Both the position numbers and the translations under genes were made by a program. A stretch of 64,000 nucleotides of DNA from DAIDKA01 sp963708865 (GTDB taxonomy: Bacteria; Pseudomonadota; Gammaproteobacteria; Steroidobacterales; Steroidobacteraceae). Below the pieces are notes generated by a model. The model saw only the letters and a program-made list of their open reading frames with translations, made no database searches and was not told where the DNA came from. The DNA is taken from assembly GCA_963708865.1 (NCBI GenBank), contig CAVPUC010000006.1, positions 1 to 64,000 of the forward strand, read 5' to 3'. Shown piece after piece: positions 1 to 9,254 of this stretch. The number at the start of each line of letters is the position of its first letter. The stretch's first letter is position 1.

Positions 1-217
1 ATAAATCAATGACTTACATGGCGCAAGCGTCAACACGAAAACCTCCCGACAGCGTTTTTGAGTGAAATTCGCTGCCTGAGGCCGTGGACGGGCACGTCGG
101 GATGTCCTACCGGTTGAAGACGCATTCGATGACTCAACCTGCGCTCGCTGCTGACGCACACTGTTGGCGGTGGGCATCCCTGCCTTATTTGACGTCCGCG
201 ATCTGAGGACACCACGC
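1..217. other. Left edge, no gene recognised
   Basis: I see no convincing coding region, RNA gene or repeat in these bases. Short open frames exist on both strands but lack a ribosome binding site or any recognisable family. The right part probably carries the promoter and leader of the small secreted protein that follows. Confidence 0.4.
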
Positions 218-484
218 ATGGCTATTCGGACTTTTTCCTTTGCAGCGCTGCCGCTCGGACTCTTACTCGCTGCGAGCGCTTGGGGACAGGCGACGAGTTC
301 TGCGCCGGTGCCGCCCGATTCCAGCGCCCCGCCGAGTGGCGCGACCACGCCGCGCAAGCCGCGCATCAATCAAAATCAGGATATCGACTCGAAAAACGGC
401 GCCGTGACGCCCAGCACGCCGGGCACTTCCCGCACGCCCGGCACCCCTGGCGCGATCGGCACACCGGATCACCCCGGCGGGTGA
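218..484 (+). CDS. Small secreted Pro/Thr/Gly-rich protein
   Basis: The predicted product has 88 residues and no family that I recognise. Residues 1-22 form a typical signal peptide: a basic start (MAIR), a hydrophobic stretch and an AWGQ cleavage region. The mature part is low-complexity, rich in Pro, Thr, Ser and Gly, with repeated TPGT-like units near the C-terminus, as in exported linker-like or cell-envelope proteins. The frame opens earlier, at 164, but the internal ATG at 218 places the signal peptide at the N-terminus and is preferred. The gene stands alone, convergent with the PEBP-family gene to its right. Function is unknown. Confidence 0.55.
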   Translation: MAIRTFSFAALPLGLLLAASAWGQATSSAPVPPDSSAPPSGATTPRKPRINQNQDIDSKNGAVTPSTPGTSRTPGTPGAIGTPDHPGG

Positions 485-503
485 CCCGGAGGCCTTCTTG
501 GAT

Positions 504-1152
504 CTACTGAGCAGCCGGACGCGGCGCAGAGCCTGCGCCCGGGCCGCCAGGACCACCGCGGCGTGGCATCTGCGCATTGGTGTCATTGCGGAAGCGGCCG
601 ACGTACGCCGCCTTGGCCAGCACCTTGCCCTTCATCGCCTCGAGCAGTTCAGGCCGCCCTGCGGTAGGGGGCAGGTCGACTTTGTCGCTGAGGGCATAAA
701 ACTCAAAAACGTAGTGGTGATAGCGCGGACCGTTCGGCGCGCCCATGCCCATGTAGGGGCGGCCGCGGCCATTCACCGCGCCCTCCGGTAGCTTGCCTTC
801 CTCGATCTGCATGGTGGGCGGACTGGCTGGAATATTCCAGGCGAGCCAGTGCAGGTTGTCATCGGAGTTGAAGGCCGGCGCCACGTCCAGGTCATGCAGG
901 ATGACGGCGATGCGTCTGCGTGTTCGCCGGCAAGTTGCTCAGCTTGAAGTCCGGCATCGTGTTGGCGCCGTACATCGAGTACTTCAGCGGCACGATGCCG
1001 CCGTCGTCGAAAGCCTTGCTCTCAATCAGCATCGGCACCAGCGTCCAACGGGGGCCCGTGGCGCCGCCCGCGGGAGGTTGCTGCGCCACTGCGATCGAAC
1101 CCGTTGCTGCAAGAACCAGAACCGCGGCAACCTTCGTTAGTGTCCTTACCAT
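504..1152 (-). CDS. PEBP/YbhB-family periplasmic protein, frameshifted
   Basis: This is a phosphatidylethanolamine-binding-protein (Raf kinase inhibitor-like) family member of about 215 residues once corrected. The N-terminal part has a signal peptide ending near IAVAQQ, then the family's ESKAFDDGG and LPANTQT segments. The rest carries ILHDLDVAP, WLAWNIP and PRYHHYVFEFYAL, the expected ligand-pocket strands in the right order. The two parts lie in different frames: removing one base near 912 joins TQT directly to IAVILHDLD, the expected sequence. The start at 1152 follows a GAGA ribosome binding site. The substrate is unknown; bacterial members are usually annotated only by fold. The break is probably a sequence error, but a recent mutation cannot be excluded. 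Confidence 0.75.
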
Positions 1153-1223
1153 ATCGAATTCTCTTTTTCCGGTGGTGGGATGAGGGCGCGTATTATGGGC
1201 CCTACAGGCCACCCCGGCGCAAG

Positions 1224-2579
1224 TCAGCGCTCGCCGACCGCCGCGACGCCGCGGATATCCGCTGCGCAGGTAGTTCGCCGCGCGACCTGGCTGAGTGCGG
1301 TGCAGGCGTCCACCGCCAGAATCTCACCGGCAGGCGAATCCACGCGTCGGGAACTTTGCAGCAGGAGGCTGCGGACATCGTTCACTGGGAGGTGCGGGCG
1401 CTGCGCCAGCAGCAAGGCGACGATTCCGGAGATCTCCGCGGCGGCGAGCGAACTGCCGGAGGCGAAGTCATAGTGGCCACCGGGCACCAGCGTCAGCACA
1501 TCCCGTCCGGGTGCCAGCAGATGGCGCGGGTTTCCGGAACCATCCTCGGCGGCATCTACCGCGAGTACCTCATCAAGGTCGGCGGGAAAACCGTTGCCGC
1601 TTGCGGGTCGTCCGGCGGCGCCCACAAAAATCATGCCCTGCATGGCGCCGTACCTGACCAGCCGCGTCAGCAGCGGGTCGGCAGGTCCGCTCAGACTCAT
1701 GTTCACGATATCGGCGTGAGCGGCAATCGCCGACTGCAGGGCCTGCGCCAGCGTGAAGCTGTTGCACACCGCGCCGCTCCCCGCCCCGGCCTGCCAGCAG
1801 GCCTTCAGGGCGATGACCCGCGCATCCGGCGCTATGCCGACAATGCCGATGCCGTTGTCGGCAACCGCCGCGATCACGCCACTGACCTCTGTCCCGTGCA
1901 TATCGCGGTGAAACGTCGGCTCGTCCGCATCGACGAAGTTGTGTCGCGCGATGACCCGCCCCTTGAGGTCGGGATGATCGAAATCCACGCCCGTATCGAT
2001 GACCGCAATCTGCACGCCCGCGCCGCGGGAACGCCGCTGCGCTGCGACCACCGCCAGCTCACGCAGCGTCACCTGCAGTTTTGCGTAGGGATCATTGTAC
2101 GGGGTGACCACCGGCACCAGATCGGTCGCAACGCGCAGTGGCTCGGGTTCTGATTCGGTGGTGAATTCATTGAGCGGCTGCACCGACTCGACGCGCCGGT
2201 CGAGCGACAGCTGCGAGATCATCGTGGCGCGGGTCGCGGCGCCCGGCAACTGGAACATGATGCAATGAACGTGCAACGCGGCGATGGGCCACGCCGATAT
2301 CTCGCGCAGGCCAAAGTCGCGCGCCAGCGCCCGCCCCTGCAGCCTCGCCGCGGCGGTGACGCCGTACTGGCCTGCCGTATCGTAGCCCCGCGGCGTAGAC
2401 CCTGGATGTTCGGCCTGTGCGCCCGGCTCATTGCGCAACGTCACCACGACATAGCGACCGGCCTCGACGCGTGCCTGCGCGGGCATCGGATCAGCCTGCA
2501 GCGTCGCGGCCGTCGTGCACGCCGTGGCCAGCACGCTAAGGAGCAGCGCGAGCACGGCGATGCACGGCGCGCGGTTCAT
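1224..2579 (-). CDS. Subtilisin-like S8 serine protease lipoprotein
   Basis: A 451-residue subtilase. The catalytic triad is visible as Asp in VIDTGVDFDHPD, His in DMHGTEVSG and Ser in ASGSSLAAAEISG. The N-terminus is a lipoprotein signal (ALLLSVLATACTT) with a lipobox Cys near residue 21, so the enzyme is probably membrane-anchored and faces the periplasm or surface. About 130 residues separate the anchor from the protease domain and resemble an inhibitory I9-type propeptide (ending around RVESVQPLNEF). The start codon overlaps the stop of the anti-sigma gene by four bases, so sigma, anti-sigma and protease form one operon. The protease may be an output of this stress circuit or may act on the anti-sigma factor. 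Confidence 0.88.
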   Translation of the reverse strand: MNRAPCIAVLALLLSVLATACTTAATLQADPMPAQARVEAGRYVVVTLRNEPGAQAEHPGSTPRGYDTAGQYGVTAAARLQGRALARDFGLREISAWPIAALHVHCIMFQLPGAATRATMISQLSLDRRVESVQPLNEFTTESEPEPLRVATDLVPVVTPYNDPYAKLQVTLRELAVVAAQRRSRGAGVQIAVIDTGVDFDHPDLKGRVIARHNFVDADEPTFHRDMHGTEVSGVIAAVADNGIGIVGIAPDARVIALKACWQAGAGSGAVCNSFTLAQALQSAIAAHADIVNMSLSGPADPLLTRLVRYGAMQGMIFVGAAGRPASGNGFPADLDEVLAVDAAEDGSGNPRHLLAPGRDVLTLVPGGHYDFASGSSLAAAEISGIVALLLAQRPHLPVNDVRSLLLQSSRRVDSPAGEILAVDACTALSQVARRTTCAADIRGVAAVGER

Positions 2580-3298
2580 CTGGAATCGTCCGCGGCGCTG
2601 CCGCTACCACTGCCGAGCGGCTCGGCAAACAGCACATCTGCACTGGCGCGCAGCGCCGCAACCCGCCGCTGCACGATGACCGGCGTCACCTCGGCTCCGG
2701 CAAAGCCCAGCGTGTAGACGTTGGCGTCCGTCGGCCCATCGATGATGTGCGCGCCCGCCGCGTGCAGGATCGTGCCAAGGCCTGCCACGGAAAGTCCGGA
2801 GCGGAACACGATGCGCACGCGTGGACTGTCGCGATAGGACGGTTGCGGTGACGTGAGTGTGACGTAGGCGGCTGCGGCTGCCGCGCTGTGCGCGTGCCAG
2901 GCCCAGGCGCCATAGCCCAGACCCAGTCCCTCCACCACCACGGCCGCCGCCAGCCAGCGCGCAGTCCCGGCAAACCGGCGCCGCGGCGCAGGCGTGTTGG
3001 CGCTTGCCATCACCGGCGCCGGTCCCCCCGCCGACAACTCACCGGCATCCTCGTGAGTGCCGATCCGGGCCATCAGCTTCTTGAATGATGGCTCAGCGGC
3101 GAACACCAGGGTTGAGTCCGCCTGCATCGCGTCAAACAGCCGCTGCTGGGCTTCGTGGTCGCGTCGGCAGGGCGCACAGCCCTCCAAGTGCGCGCCGAGC
3201 TCTGCCGCCTCGCTTGCCTCGAGGGTGCCGTTCACGTACCACGGGATCTGCTCCAGCGCGCGTTGGTGCGGATCGATGCCTGAGTCTTGCTGATACAC
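2576..3298 (-). CDS. Anti-sigma factor with zinc-finger (zf-HC2) domain
   Basis: A 240-residue membrane anti-sigma factor. The N-terminal zf-HC2 motif is seen as HLEGCAPCRRD, with a conserved upstream His and the CxxC pair typical of ZAS domains that grip ECF sigma factors. A single membrane segment follows at about residues 112-132 (WLAAAVVVEGLGLGYGAW). The C-terminal 100 residues are predicted to be periplasmic and resemble a subtilase propeptide fold (RIVFRSGLSVAGLGTIL, then ALRASADVLFAEP). The gene lies directly downstream of the ECF sigma gene and overlaps the protease gene. It probably holds the sigma factor inactive until an envelope signal is sensed. Confidence 0.83.
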   Translation of the reverse strand: MYQQDSGIDPHQRALEQIPWYVNGTLEASEAAELGAHLEGCAPCRRDHEAQQRLFDAMQADSTLVFAAEPSFKKLMARIGTHEDAGELSAGGPAPVMASANTPAPRRRFAGTARWLAAAVVVEGLGLGYGAWAWHAHSAAAAAAYVTLTSPQPSYRDSPRVRIVFRSGLSVAGLGTILHAAGAHIIDGPTDANVYTLGFAGAEVTPVIVQRRVAALRASADVLFAEPLGSGSGSAADDSR

Positions 3299-3313
3299 GT
3301 TGTCTCTCCTCGC

Positions 3314-3892
3314 CTAAAGGGCGCCGGCCAAACCCGTCAGCAGCCCCTTGAGCTTGCGTCGCGCATGAAACATCCGGGTCTTCACCGTATTGACCGGGCA
3401 CTGCATGATCACGGAGATCTCCTCGCAGGAGTGTCCGAGGTGATAGGCGAGCTCCAGCACCATGCGCTGCTCGTGGGGCAGTTTGCCGAGCGCCGCGCCC
3501 AGCCACTCCCGCAGCTCCGCATGCTGCCAAGGCTCCTCGACCTGCTCGAGACCCTCGGCGTCCTCCGCCGCGAGCTCCGGTCGCACCCGCTTCAGGGTCT
3601 TCAACGCCCGACGGTAGGCGATGCCGAAAATCCAGGTCGACAGCTGCGAGGCGCCACGGAAGTCCGCAGCGTGCTGCCAGATCACCCAGAAGGTGTCGTT
3701 GATGACCTCTTCCGCCAGGTCGTAGCGCGAGGTTAGGCGCATCAGGAAGCGCCCGAGACGCCGGTGATACAAGTGGTAGAGCTCGTGCATGGCCTGTGCA
3801 TCGCGTGCGGCGATGCGCGCCAGCAAGGCGAGCTCCAGCGTGTTCTGGTTGACCCCCGGGGTGGCGGGCCGCCGATCGGAGGCTTGGTGCAT
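3314..3892 (-). CDS. ECF-family RNA polymerase sigma factor
   Basis: A sigma-70 family extracytoplasmic-function factor of 192 residues. Region 2 is recognisable (ALLARIAARDAQAM through DLAEEVINDTFWVIW and FRGASQLSTWIFGIAYRR), as is region 4 (LPHEQRMVLELAYHLG, then CPVNTVKTRMFHARRKLK), with no region 3, as expected. The frame opens at 3970, but the ATG at 3892 follows a strong GGGAGGGG ribosome binding site and is chosen. It is the first gene of the sigma/anti-sigma/protease operon, with only 15 bases before the next gene, and is therefore probably autoregulated through its cognate anti-sigma factor. Confidence 0.9.
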   Translation of the reverse strand: MHQASDRRPATPGVNQNTLELALLARIAARDAQAMHELYHLYHRRLGRFLMRLTSRYDLAEEVINDTFWVIWQHAADFRGASQLSTWIFGIAYRRALKTLKRVRPELAAEDAEGLEQVEEPWQHAELREWLGAALGKLPHEQRMVLELAYHLGHSCEEISVIMQCPVNTVKTRMFHARRKLKGLLTGLAGAL

Positions 3893-3957
3893 GTCCGTAT
3901 GTCCCCTCCCGGGGCAGCCGGGTTCAAGGTAGACCGGCCGGGGAGAGCGTTTCTTTC

Positions 3958-4716
3958 CTAGAACCGCCACACGATCGAGGCGCAGAGGCGGTTGCCGGCG
4001 ACATAGGTCCCGAACAGCCGCTCAGCCCTCCCGGCCGTCCCAAAGTACCCGAGCTGCAGCTGTACTGCACCGAGGGCGTAGTCTGAGCCGGCATTCCAGA
4101 ACCCGTAGCCGGTGCCGAATGGATCGGCGATCTGGTCGTAGCCCACTCCGGCCGAGAGCGAAAATCCGCGCCCCAGCGGCTGGCGCAGCTGCAGACCATA
4201 GGACAGCGCCGTGCGATCGCGCACGACCGAATGATGCGCATAGCGCAGCGCATCGGGCGTCCAGGCCGCTGTCAGATAGACCTGATCCTGCCAGGCCCAG
4301 CGGGCCTCCAGGGTGTCGTAGTCATAGCGCAGGCCCGCCAGCGGCTCGATGGTGTAGGCGCCGCCCGGGTATCCATAGTGGGTGTAGGTGATCGTGCCGT
4401 TCGAGTCCGCACCGACCGCGAAGGCGTAGCCGGCATAGAAATTGGTCTCGTGCGCTTTGCCGCAGGCAGACTGGCCAAGCCCGGCCGATGCCCATGCCCC
4501 GGCAAACGCCTCCGTTGCCGATTGGCCGCCGGAACTTCGATAGTGCACATCGCCCTGCGCCGCCGGGTCACCACAGGTCTGCGAGATGCCGTGATAGATA
4601 TCATCGCTGGTGAGCGCCAGCGAGCCGCCGATGTCATCCCATGTCACACCCGCCCAGCCGACGCGCGCGCCGATCAGGCTGATCGCCAGCAGCGGGCCAA
4701 GGCGCACGATTCCCAT
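3958..4716 (-). CDS. Exported beta-barrel-like protein of the TorF/Gcw_chp family
   Basis: A 252-residue protein with an N-terminal signal peptide cut near GARVGWA. The following segment, LALTSDDIYHGISQT, matches the start of the Gcw_chp (TIGR02001, TorF-type) family of putative outer-membrane proteins. Alternating polar and hydrophobic strands and a terminal aromatic (SIVWRF) fit an outer-membrane barrel. The molecular function of the family is not established. It lies upstream of the sigma operon on the same strand, about 65 bases from the chosen sigma start, and just downstream of the haem-motif protein gene. Confidence 0.7.
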   Translation of the reverse strand: MGIVRLGPLLAISLIGARVGWAGVTWDDIGGSLALTSDDIYHGISQTCGDPAAQGDVHYRSSGGQSATEAFAGAWASAGLGQSACGKAHETNFYAGYAFAVGADSNGTITYTHYGYPGGAYTIEPLAGLRYDYDTLEARWAWQDQVYLTAAWTPDALRYAHHSVVRDRTALSYGLQLRQPLGRGFSLSAGVGYDQIADPFGTGYGFWNAGSDYALGAVQLQLGYFGTAGRAERLFGTYVAGNRLCASIVWRF

Positions 4717-4748
4717 CCCCGGAATCTAGCGCATTTTGCCGGGCCTTT

Positions 4749-5846
4749 TTAGAAGAACCCGTGCAGCTCCACAAAGTACAGGCGGGTGTGCTGCGTATCG
4801 ACTTGCGGAATTCCATCGTAGTAGCGCACGCCGGTGCGCAGCTGCACGAACTGGATCGGTGCCAGCTCGTACACCACGCTCCAGCGTGTCTCGCCATTGT
4901 TTCGCACACTGCGCTCCGGATCCAGGTACTCGCTGCTGATCTTCAGATTGTTACCGCGGGCGATCAGCCAGTTGGCCTCCAGCAGCGTTGCGAGTTCCCG
5001 TCCCTGGTCAAACCCCAGGCTCTTGTCCGCAACGACATCGGCCTCGGTGAGCCAGCTGATCGGCCCGGTGCGCAGGCCGCCGAAGACCCCATACGCACCG
5101 CGCGAGCCGCCGAGCTTGTCGTTGTAATTGGCGGCGATGCCCACACGCCAGATCGAATCGACATAGCTCAACTGGCTGCTGAATTGCTTGCGCGAGTCGT
5201 TCACCGGGCCGCCGGCGGTGCCATTGGTCACATCCAATTGCGCATCCCAGTGACCGCGCAGCCAACCAAATTCGACCCCCTGATCAGGCGTGGTCATGTT
5301 GATGCCGCTGACCTGCTGCACCAGCGCAGTTTGATCCTGCAAGCGAAAACCAAAGGGCAGATACATCTGTCCCGCCTTCAGGTACCAGTCGTGGGCGGCG
5401 GACCAGTACAGGACATAGGCCTCACGGTTGAGGGCACCTCCCGGAGCCACCTGCTCATCCACATAGACCAGCAGTCGCTCCGGTATGACCTGCGCTTCGA
5501 TGTAGGTGCGCACCTGCTCGAGCTGAAAACCCGAGAGGGTCTTGGAATGCGGCACTTCGGTCGACAGCTCCTCGGTGCGCAGATCCCCGCCCACCCGCAG
5601 GAAACTGCTGAGACTTCCGCTCCAGGTATCGGAACCTGTGTCCAGGTGTGTTGCCGGCAGCAGCGTTTGCGCGAAGACATCGCCGTAGGCTGCGCGCAGC
5701 CCGCCACCGGTGGGATTGACGTGACACTGGGTGCACTTCAATCCCATCTGCACGGCGAGGTAAGGTTCCGCATACGCACAAGCGGCCGCGAGATACACGC
5801 TTGCGAGCGCGCACTGCGCGGTGATCAGCACCCATCGCTTGCTCAT
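4749..5846 (-). CDS. Exported protein with one CxxCH haem motif and barrel-like C-terminus
   Basis: A 365-residue exported protein. A signal peptide ends near residue 27 (AACAYAEPY). The next segment contains CTQCHVNPTGGG, a single c-type haem attachment motif. From about residue 55 the sequence consists of amphipathic strands rich in aromatic and acidic residues and ends in VELHGFF, typical of an outer-membrane porin-like barrel. No better-defined family was recognised. Its start overlaps the stop of the cytochrome-domain lipoprotein gene by one base (TGATG), so the two are surely co-expressed. The pair may form an envelope redox or uptake unit; that role is inferred only from the haem motifs and localisation signals. 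Confidence 0.72.
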   Translation of the reverse strand: MSKRWVLITAQCALASVYLAAACAYAEPYLAVQMGLKCTQCHVNPTGGGLRAAYGDVFAQTLLPATHLDTGSDTWSGSLSSFLRVGGDLRTEELSTEVPHSKTLSGFQLEQVRTYIEAQVIPERLLVYVDEQVAPGGALNREAYVLYWSAAHDWYLKAGQMYLPFGFRLQDQTALVQQVSGINMTTPDQGVEFGWLRGHWDAQLDVTNGTAGGPVNDSRKQFSSQLSYVDSIWRVGIAANYNDKLGGSRGAYGVFGGLRTGPISWLTEADVVADKSLGFDQGRELATLLEANWLIARGNNLKISSEYLDPERSVRNNGETRWSVVYELAPIQFVQLRTGVRYYDGIPQVDTQHTRLYFVELHGFF

Positions 5847-6676
5847 CAGGGCTCATCCACAGTGAAGGTAAAGGAGTAATCGGCCGGCAGCGACTCCCCG
5901 TCCATGGCGGCAAGCGCCCCACCGTCGCCGCCGCGCAGCGTCACCCGATACGACCCCGGCGCCAACGGCGCCAGCGGCGTCAGCAGCAGCGTCGCGGCAT
6001 TGCCTTGCGCCGGGGCGATCAGCACCGGCACATCGAGCGGCTGCGCCGTGATGTTCTGCACGCGTATCGCGGCATTGAGGGATGAGCGATCGGGCTCTTT
6101 ACTGACGCCAATCGCGATCGTCGCGAGCGCGGTGTCCACCCGGCTGCCGTCGGCGGGCATGGTGGCCGTCACGGCAATGGCCTTGGCTGCGGCGCTGGCT
6201 CCCGCGCTAACTGGCGGCGCACCATTGGTGATCCATTGCGCGATGAAATCGATGGTCGACTGCGGCAGGTAGGGGCCGCCGAACGGCATCTGCATCCCGA
6301 CGATGCCGCTCGCGCCCTCCAGTTTCTGGATCAGGTAGCTGTCGGTGGGGTCCCCGGCTTTGACGCGCAGCACACCGGGCACCTCGGCGCTGGGTACGCC
6401 GACCAGGAGCGCGTAGCTGTGATCCTGATCCAGCTGCAGGCCTTCGGGCGCATTGGCACCGCTATGGCAGCGGGTGCAGATCGGCGTGAAGACATTGTCC
6501 TGGATGGACTGGAAATCCGCGGAGAGTGGCGCCGGTGCGCTGGAGCCTAAGCCGATCGGATTGCCATTGGCATCCAACCCCATGCCGTTGCCGGCACATC
6601 CGGCCAACAGTACTGATGCCAGCGAAAGCGTCGCCGCCACCCGCATGAATACCGGTCGGTGTCCCTGAATCGCCAT
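5846..6676 (-). CDS. Lipoprotein with cytochrome c-like domain and Ig-like C-terminus
   Basis: A 276-residue predicted lipoprotein: the lipobox is VLLAGCAG at residues 22-29. Residues 55-150 form a cytochrome c-like domain with CTRCHSG as the haem attachment site and a later Met-containing segment (GMQMPFGGPYLP) that could supply the distal ligand. Residues 165-270 look like an Ig-like bacterial domain (RVDTALATIAIGVSKEP and ending SFTFTVDEP). The domain order is seen in membrane-anchored electron-transfer or binding proteins of unknown substrate. It is the first gene of a two-gene unit with the haem-motif barrel protein downstream. Confidence 0.75.
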   Translation of the reverse strand: MAIQGHRPVFMRVAATLSLASVLLAGCAGNGMGLDANGNPIGLGSSAPAPLSADFQSIQDNVFTPICTRCHSGANAPEGLQLDQDHSYALLVGVPSAEVPGVLRVKAGDPTDSYLIQKLEGASGIVGMQMPFGGPYLPQSTIDFIAQWITNGAPPVSAGASAAAKAIAVTATMPADGSRVDTALATIAIGVSKEPDRSSLNAAIRVQNITAQPLDVPVLIAPAQGNAATLLLTPLAPLAPGSYRVTLRGGDGGALAAMDGESLPADYSFTFTVDEP

Positions 6677-6798
6677 TGGCCGCCTCGCGCACGCTCTTGC
6701 GTTCGTGCGTAAGTAGCCTCATCGAGGGGTTCGGGTTTGCGCGGCGGCACATTTAAATTTGCCGGCGCTTTGAACCTTCGTGGCGCGGGCGAAAGCCC

Positions 6799-8092
6799 TT
6801 AAGCGACTGCGCCACCGTGAGGATGCAGCGTTCGCCGGCGATCCTCGTGGGAAGTTGCCCAGCCCGCCACTTCCGGCGCCGGCATCGCCTTGCCCATCAG
6901 CCAGCCTTGCACGAAGGTGCAGCCGTATTCCTGCAGCAGCCGCCAGTCCTCCACCGACTCGACACCCTCTGCTACGGTGTTCAGGCCCAGCCGCATGGCC
7001 ATCTCCAGCGCCGAGCGCAGCATGACCTGCACGCTTTCGCGCTCGTGCACACCGTGCACGAAGGATCGATCGATCTTCAGTTCCGTGAACGGTATGCGTG
7101 CCAGCTGCTGCATCGAAGAAAATCCGGTGCCGTAGTCATCCAGTGACAGACCAAACCCTCGCAGTCGCAGCCGGGTGAGTACGGACAGCGCGACGGACAG
7201 GTCGCGCATCAGCGAAGTTTCGGTAATTTCCAGCACCACACGCTCAGCCCGCAGACCGTAGCATTGCTGCAGACTCGAGATCTCCTGCAGCAGATCCTGG
7301 CTCTCCAGCAGCAGCGGCGAGAGGTTGATGGCGACCGACAGATCCATGCCCTGCGCATTCCACATGGCGGTCTGCAACATCGCCTGATTCATGACCTCCA
7401 AAGTGAGCTTGTGGATCAGTCCGTGCTTTTCCGCCAGGTGAATGAAATGGTCCGGACTCACCAGACCCAGGGTCGGATGATTCCAGCGGGCCAGCGCTTC
7501 CACGCCATGCAGTTCACCGGAATGCACCGCGATCTGCGGCTGGTAGTGAACCACGATCTCACCGCAGTCGATGCCGTTGCGCAACGCCTCCGGATCCAGC
7601 GACAACGCACCCGAATCCTGCGTGCGCTTTTCCGCCGCGCTGTCCCAATTGCGCAAAATATCGCTCAGCGCATCAAGACGCAGCGGCTTCTGCAGGGCGC
7701 CGATCAGGCACAGGCCCATGTCCGCCGCCCATGTCCTGCACCGAGTGCAGCAGCGAGCGCTCGCGCGAGGAGGCAACGATGATCGGCGAGCGAATGCCGG
7801 TTTCACTCAGGCGCGTCAGCAGTTCCGACCCGTCCATGGTCGGCATCTCAAGATCGATGATCAGCAGATCCGGTGGTGTGGCGAGCCCGCCAAGCAGTGC
7901 CAGGGCTTCCTGGCCATTGCTGGCCTCGCGCACATGAGTCATTCCCAATTCGTTGCAGAGCGCGACGGCGTAGGCACGCTGTGCGGCGCTGTCGTCCACG
8001 ATCAGGACGGAGTGAATGGTGGGCAGATTGGGTTGCGAGGCCATCCTTGCGATCGACTCTGCCTGTTTGGGGATAAGGGCGGATCCGTCCAT
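6799..8092 (-). CDS. Response regulator with EAL phosphodiesterase output, frameshifted
   Basis: The corrected product has about 430 residues. The N-terminal receiver domain starts with SVLIVDDSAAQ and has the phospho-acceptor Asp in LLIIDLEMP and the switch region in IIVASS. The C-terminal EAL domain carries HYQPQI, GVEALARW (the EAL signature), EITETSL, DDYGTGFSSM, ELKIDRSF and VAEGVES, so all catalytic elements for cyclic di-GMP hydrolysis appear intact. The receiver-EAL order matches RocR/PvrR-type regulators. The two domains are in different frames; removing one base near 7728-7730 gives a smooth QDMAADMGLCLIGALQKP linker. No partner kinase is adjacent. Confidence 0.85.
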
Positions 8093-8344
8093 GATCCAGA
8101 ATATGTCTCAGCGGGGTACCGTATTGGTGCAAGCTTACCGGGCATCGTACCCTCCTCGGCGGTCACGGTTCACAATCCGCACCCGAGTTTCCGCTGGCGC
8201 AATGCGATTTTGACGGGTTGCGGGGTGGCCGAAAGGTTCGGGTGCGGGTCCGCTGTTGCCATGTCCACTGCTCGGTCGGCCGGGCGGGAGGCCTGCCTTG
8301 CCTCGGCCGGCCCGAGGCGCGAAGCTTGGCCGAACCAATACCTG

Positions 8345-9254
8345 ATGGAATCGATGACTATGCAGGAACTGGGCGGCAAAATTGCATTTGTGACCGGCGG
8401 CAGCAGCGGTATCGGCTTGGGCGTGGTCAAAGTGCTGGCTGCGGAGGGTATGAAAGTCGCCTTCACTTACCGCCAGGAGGCCCACCGCGATGAAGCCCTG
8501 CAACAACTCCGGCTGCTTCCCCGAGCAGCGCGTCCATGCCATCCGCCTGGATGTCACGGACCGGGAGGGTTTCAGCGCGGCGGCGGATGAGGCGCAACGC
8601 GTCCTCGGCGGTCCGGCACAGGTGCTCATCAACAATGCCGGCGTCGGCGTGCTGGGCCTGATCGAACAGGCGAGCTACGCGGACTGGGACTGGGTCATGG
8701 GCGTCAATGTCGGTGGCGTCATCAATGGCCTGAAGACTTTCCTGCCGCGCATGCTGGCCTGCGGGCTGCCCTGCCACATCGTCAATGTATCCTCCATAGG
8801 CGGCATTGCCGCGCTTGGGTCGGCCGGTGTGTACGCGACCTCAAAGTTCGCCGTGGTGGGTCTCACGGAGGCGTTGCGCACCGACATGATCGGACGACCC
8901 ATCGGCGTCTCGGTGTATTGTCCGGGCCTCGTGAAGTCCAATATCTCTGACAGCGCCCGCAGCCGTCCGGCGCAGCTGGGTGACTCCGGTTACGCCGCAC
9001 CGGCCGCGGAGCCAGGTGTCCTGTCGCCGCCGTTCATGCAGCATGCGATGGATGCCGTCACGGCGGCCGGTTACGTTCTCGATGGCATTCGTCACAATCG
9101 CCTCTTCATCTTGAGTCATCCGGAATTTCGCGACGTACTCAGGGCACGCAGCGAGCTGTTGCTCGGTTCGATTCCCGATGAGCCCATCAATCAGGCGCGC
9201 GCTGACTCGGAGCGCTGGCTGCTGTCCAATCCGGTCTATGAGAACAACGCGTGA
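8345..9254 (+). CDS. Short-chain dehydrogenase/reductase, frameshifted
   Basis: An SDR of about 302 residues once one extra base near 8500-8525 is removed. The nucleotide-binding motif TGGSSGIGLG is in the first frame. LINNAGVGV, the Ser in NVSSIGG and the YATSK catalytic pair are in the second. The C-terminal extension beyond residue 200 is longer than in minimal SDRs. Three nearby ATG codons (8345, 8354, 8360) could each be the start and none has a clear ribosome binding site. The stop codon overlaps the GTG start of the HAD hydrolase, so the two are probably translationally coupled. Substrate unknown. Confidence 0.82.
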
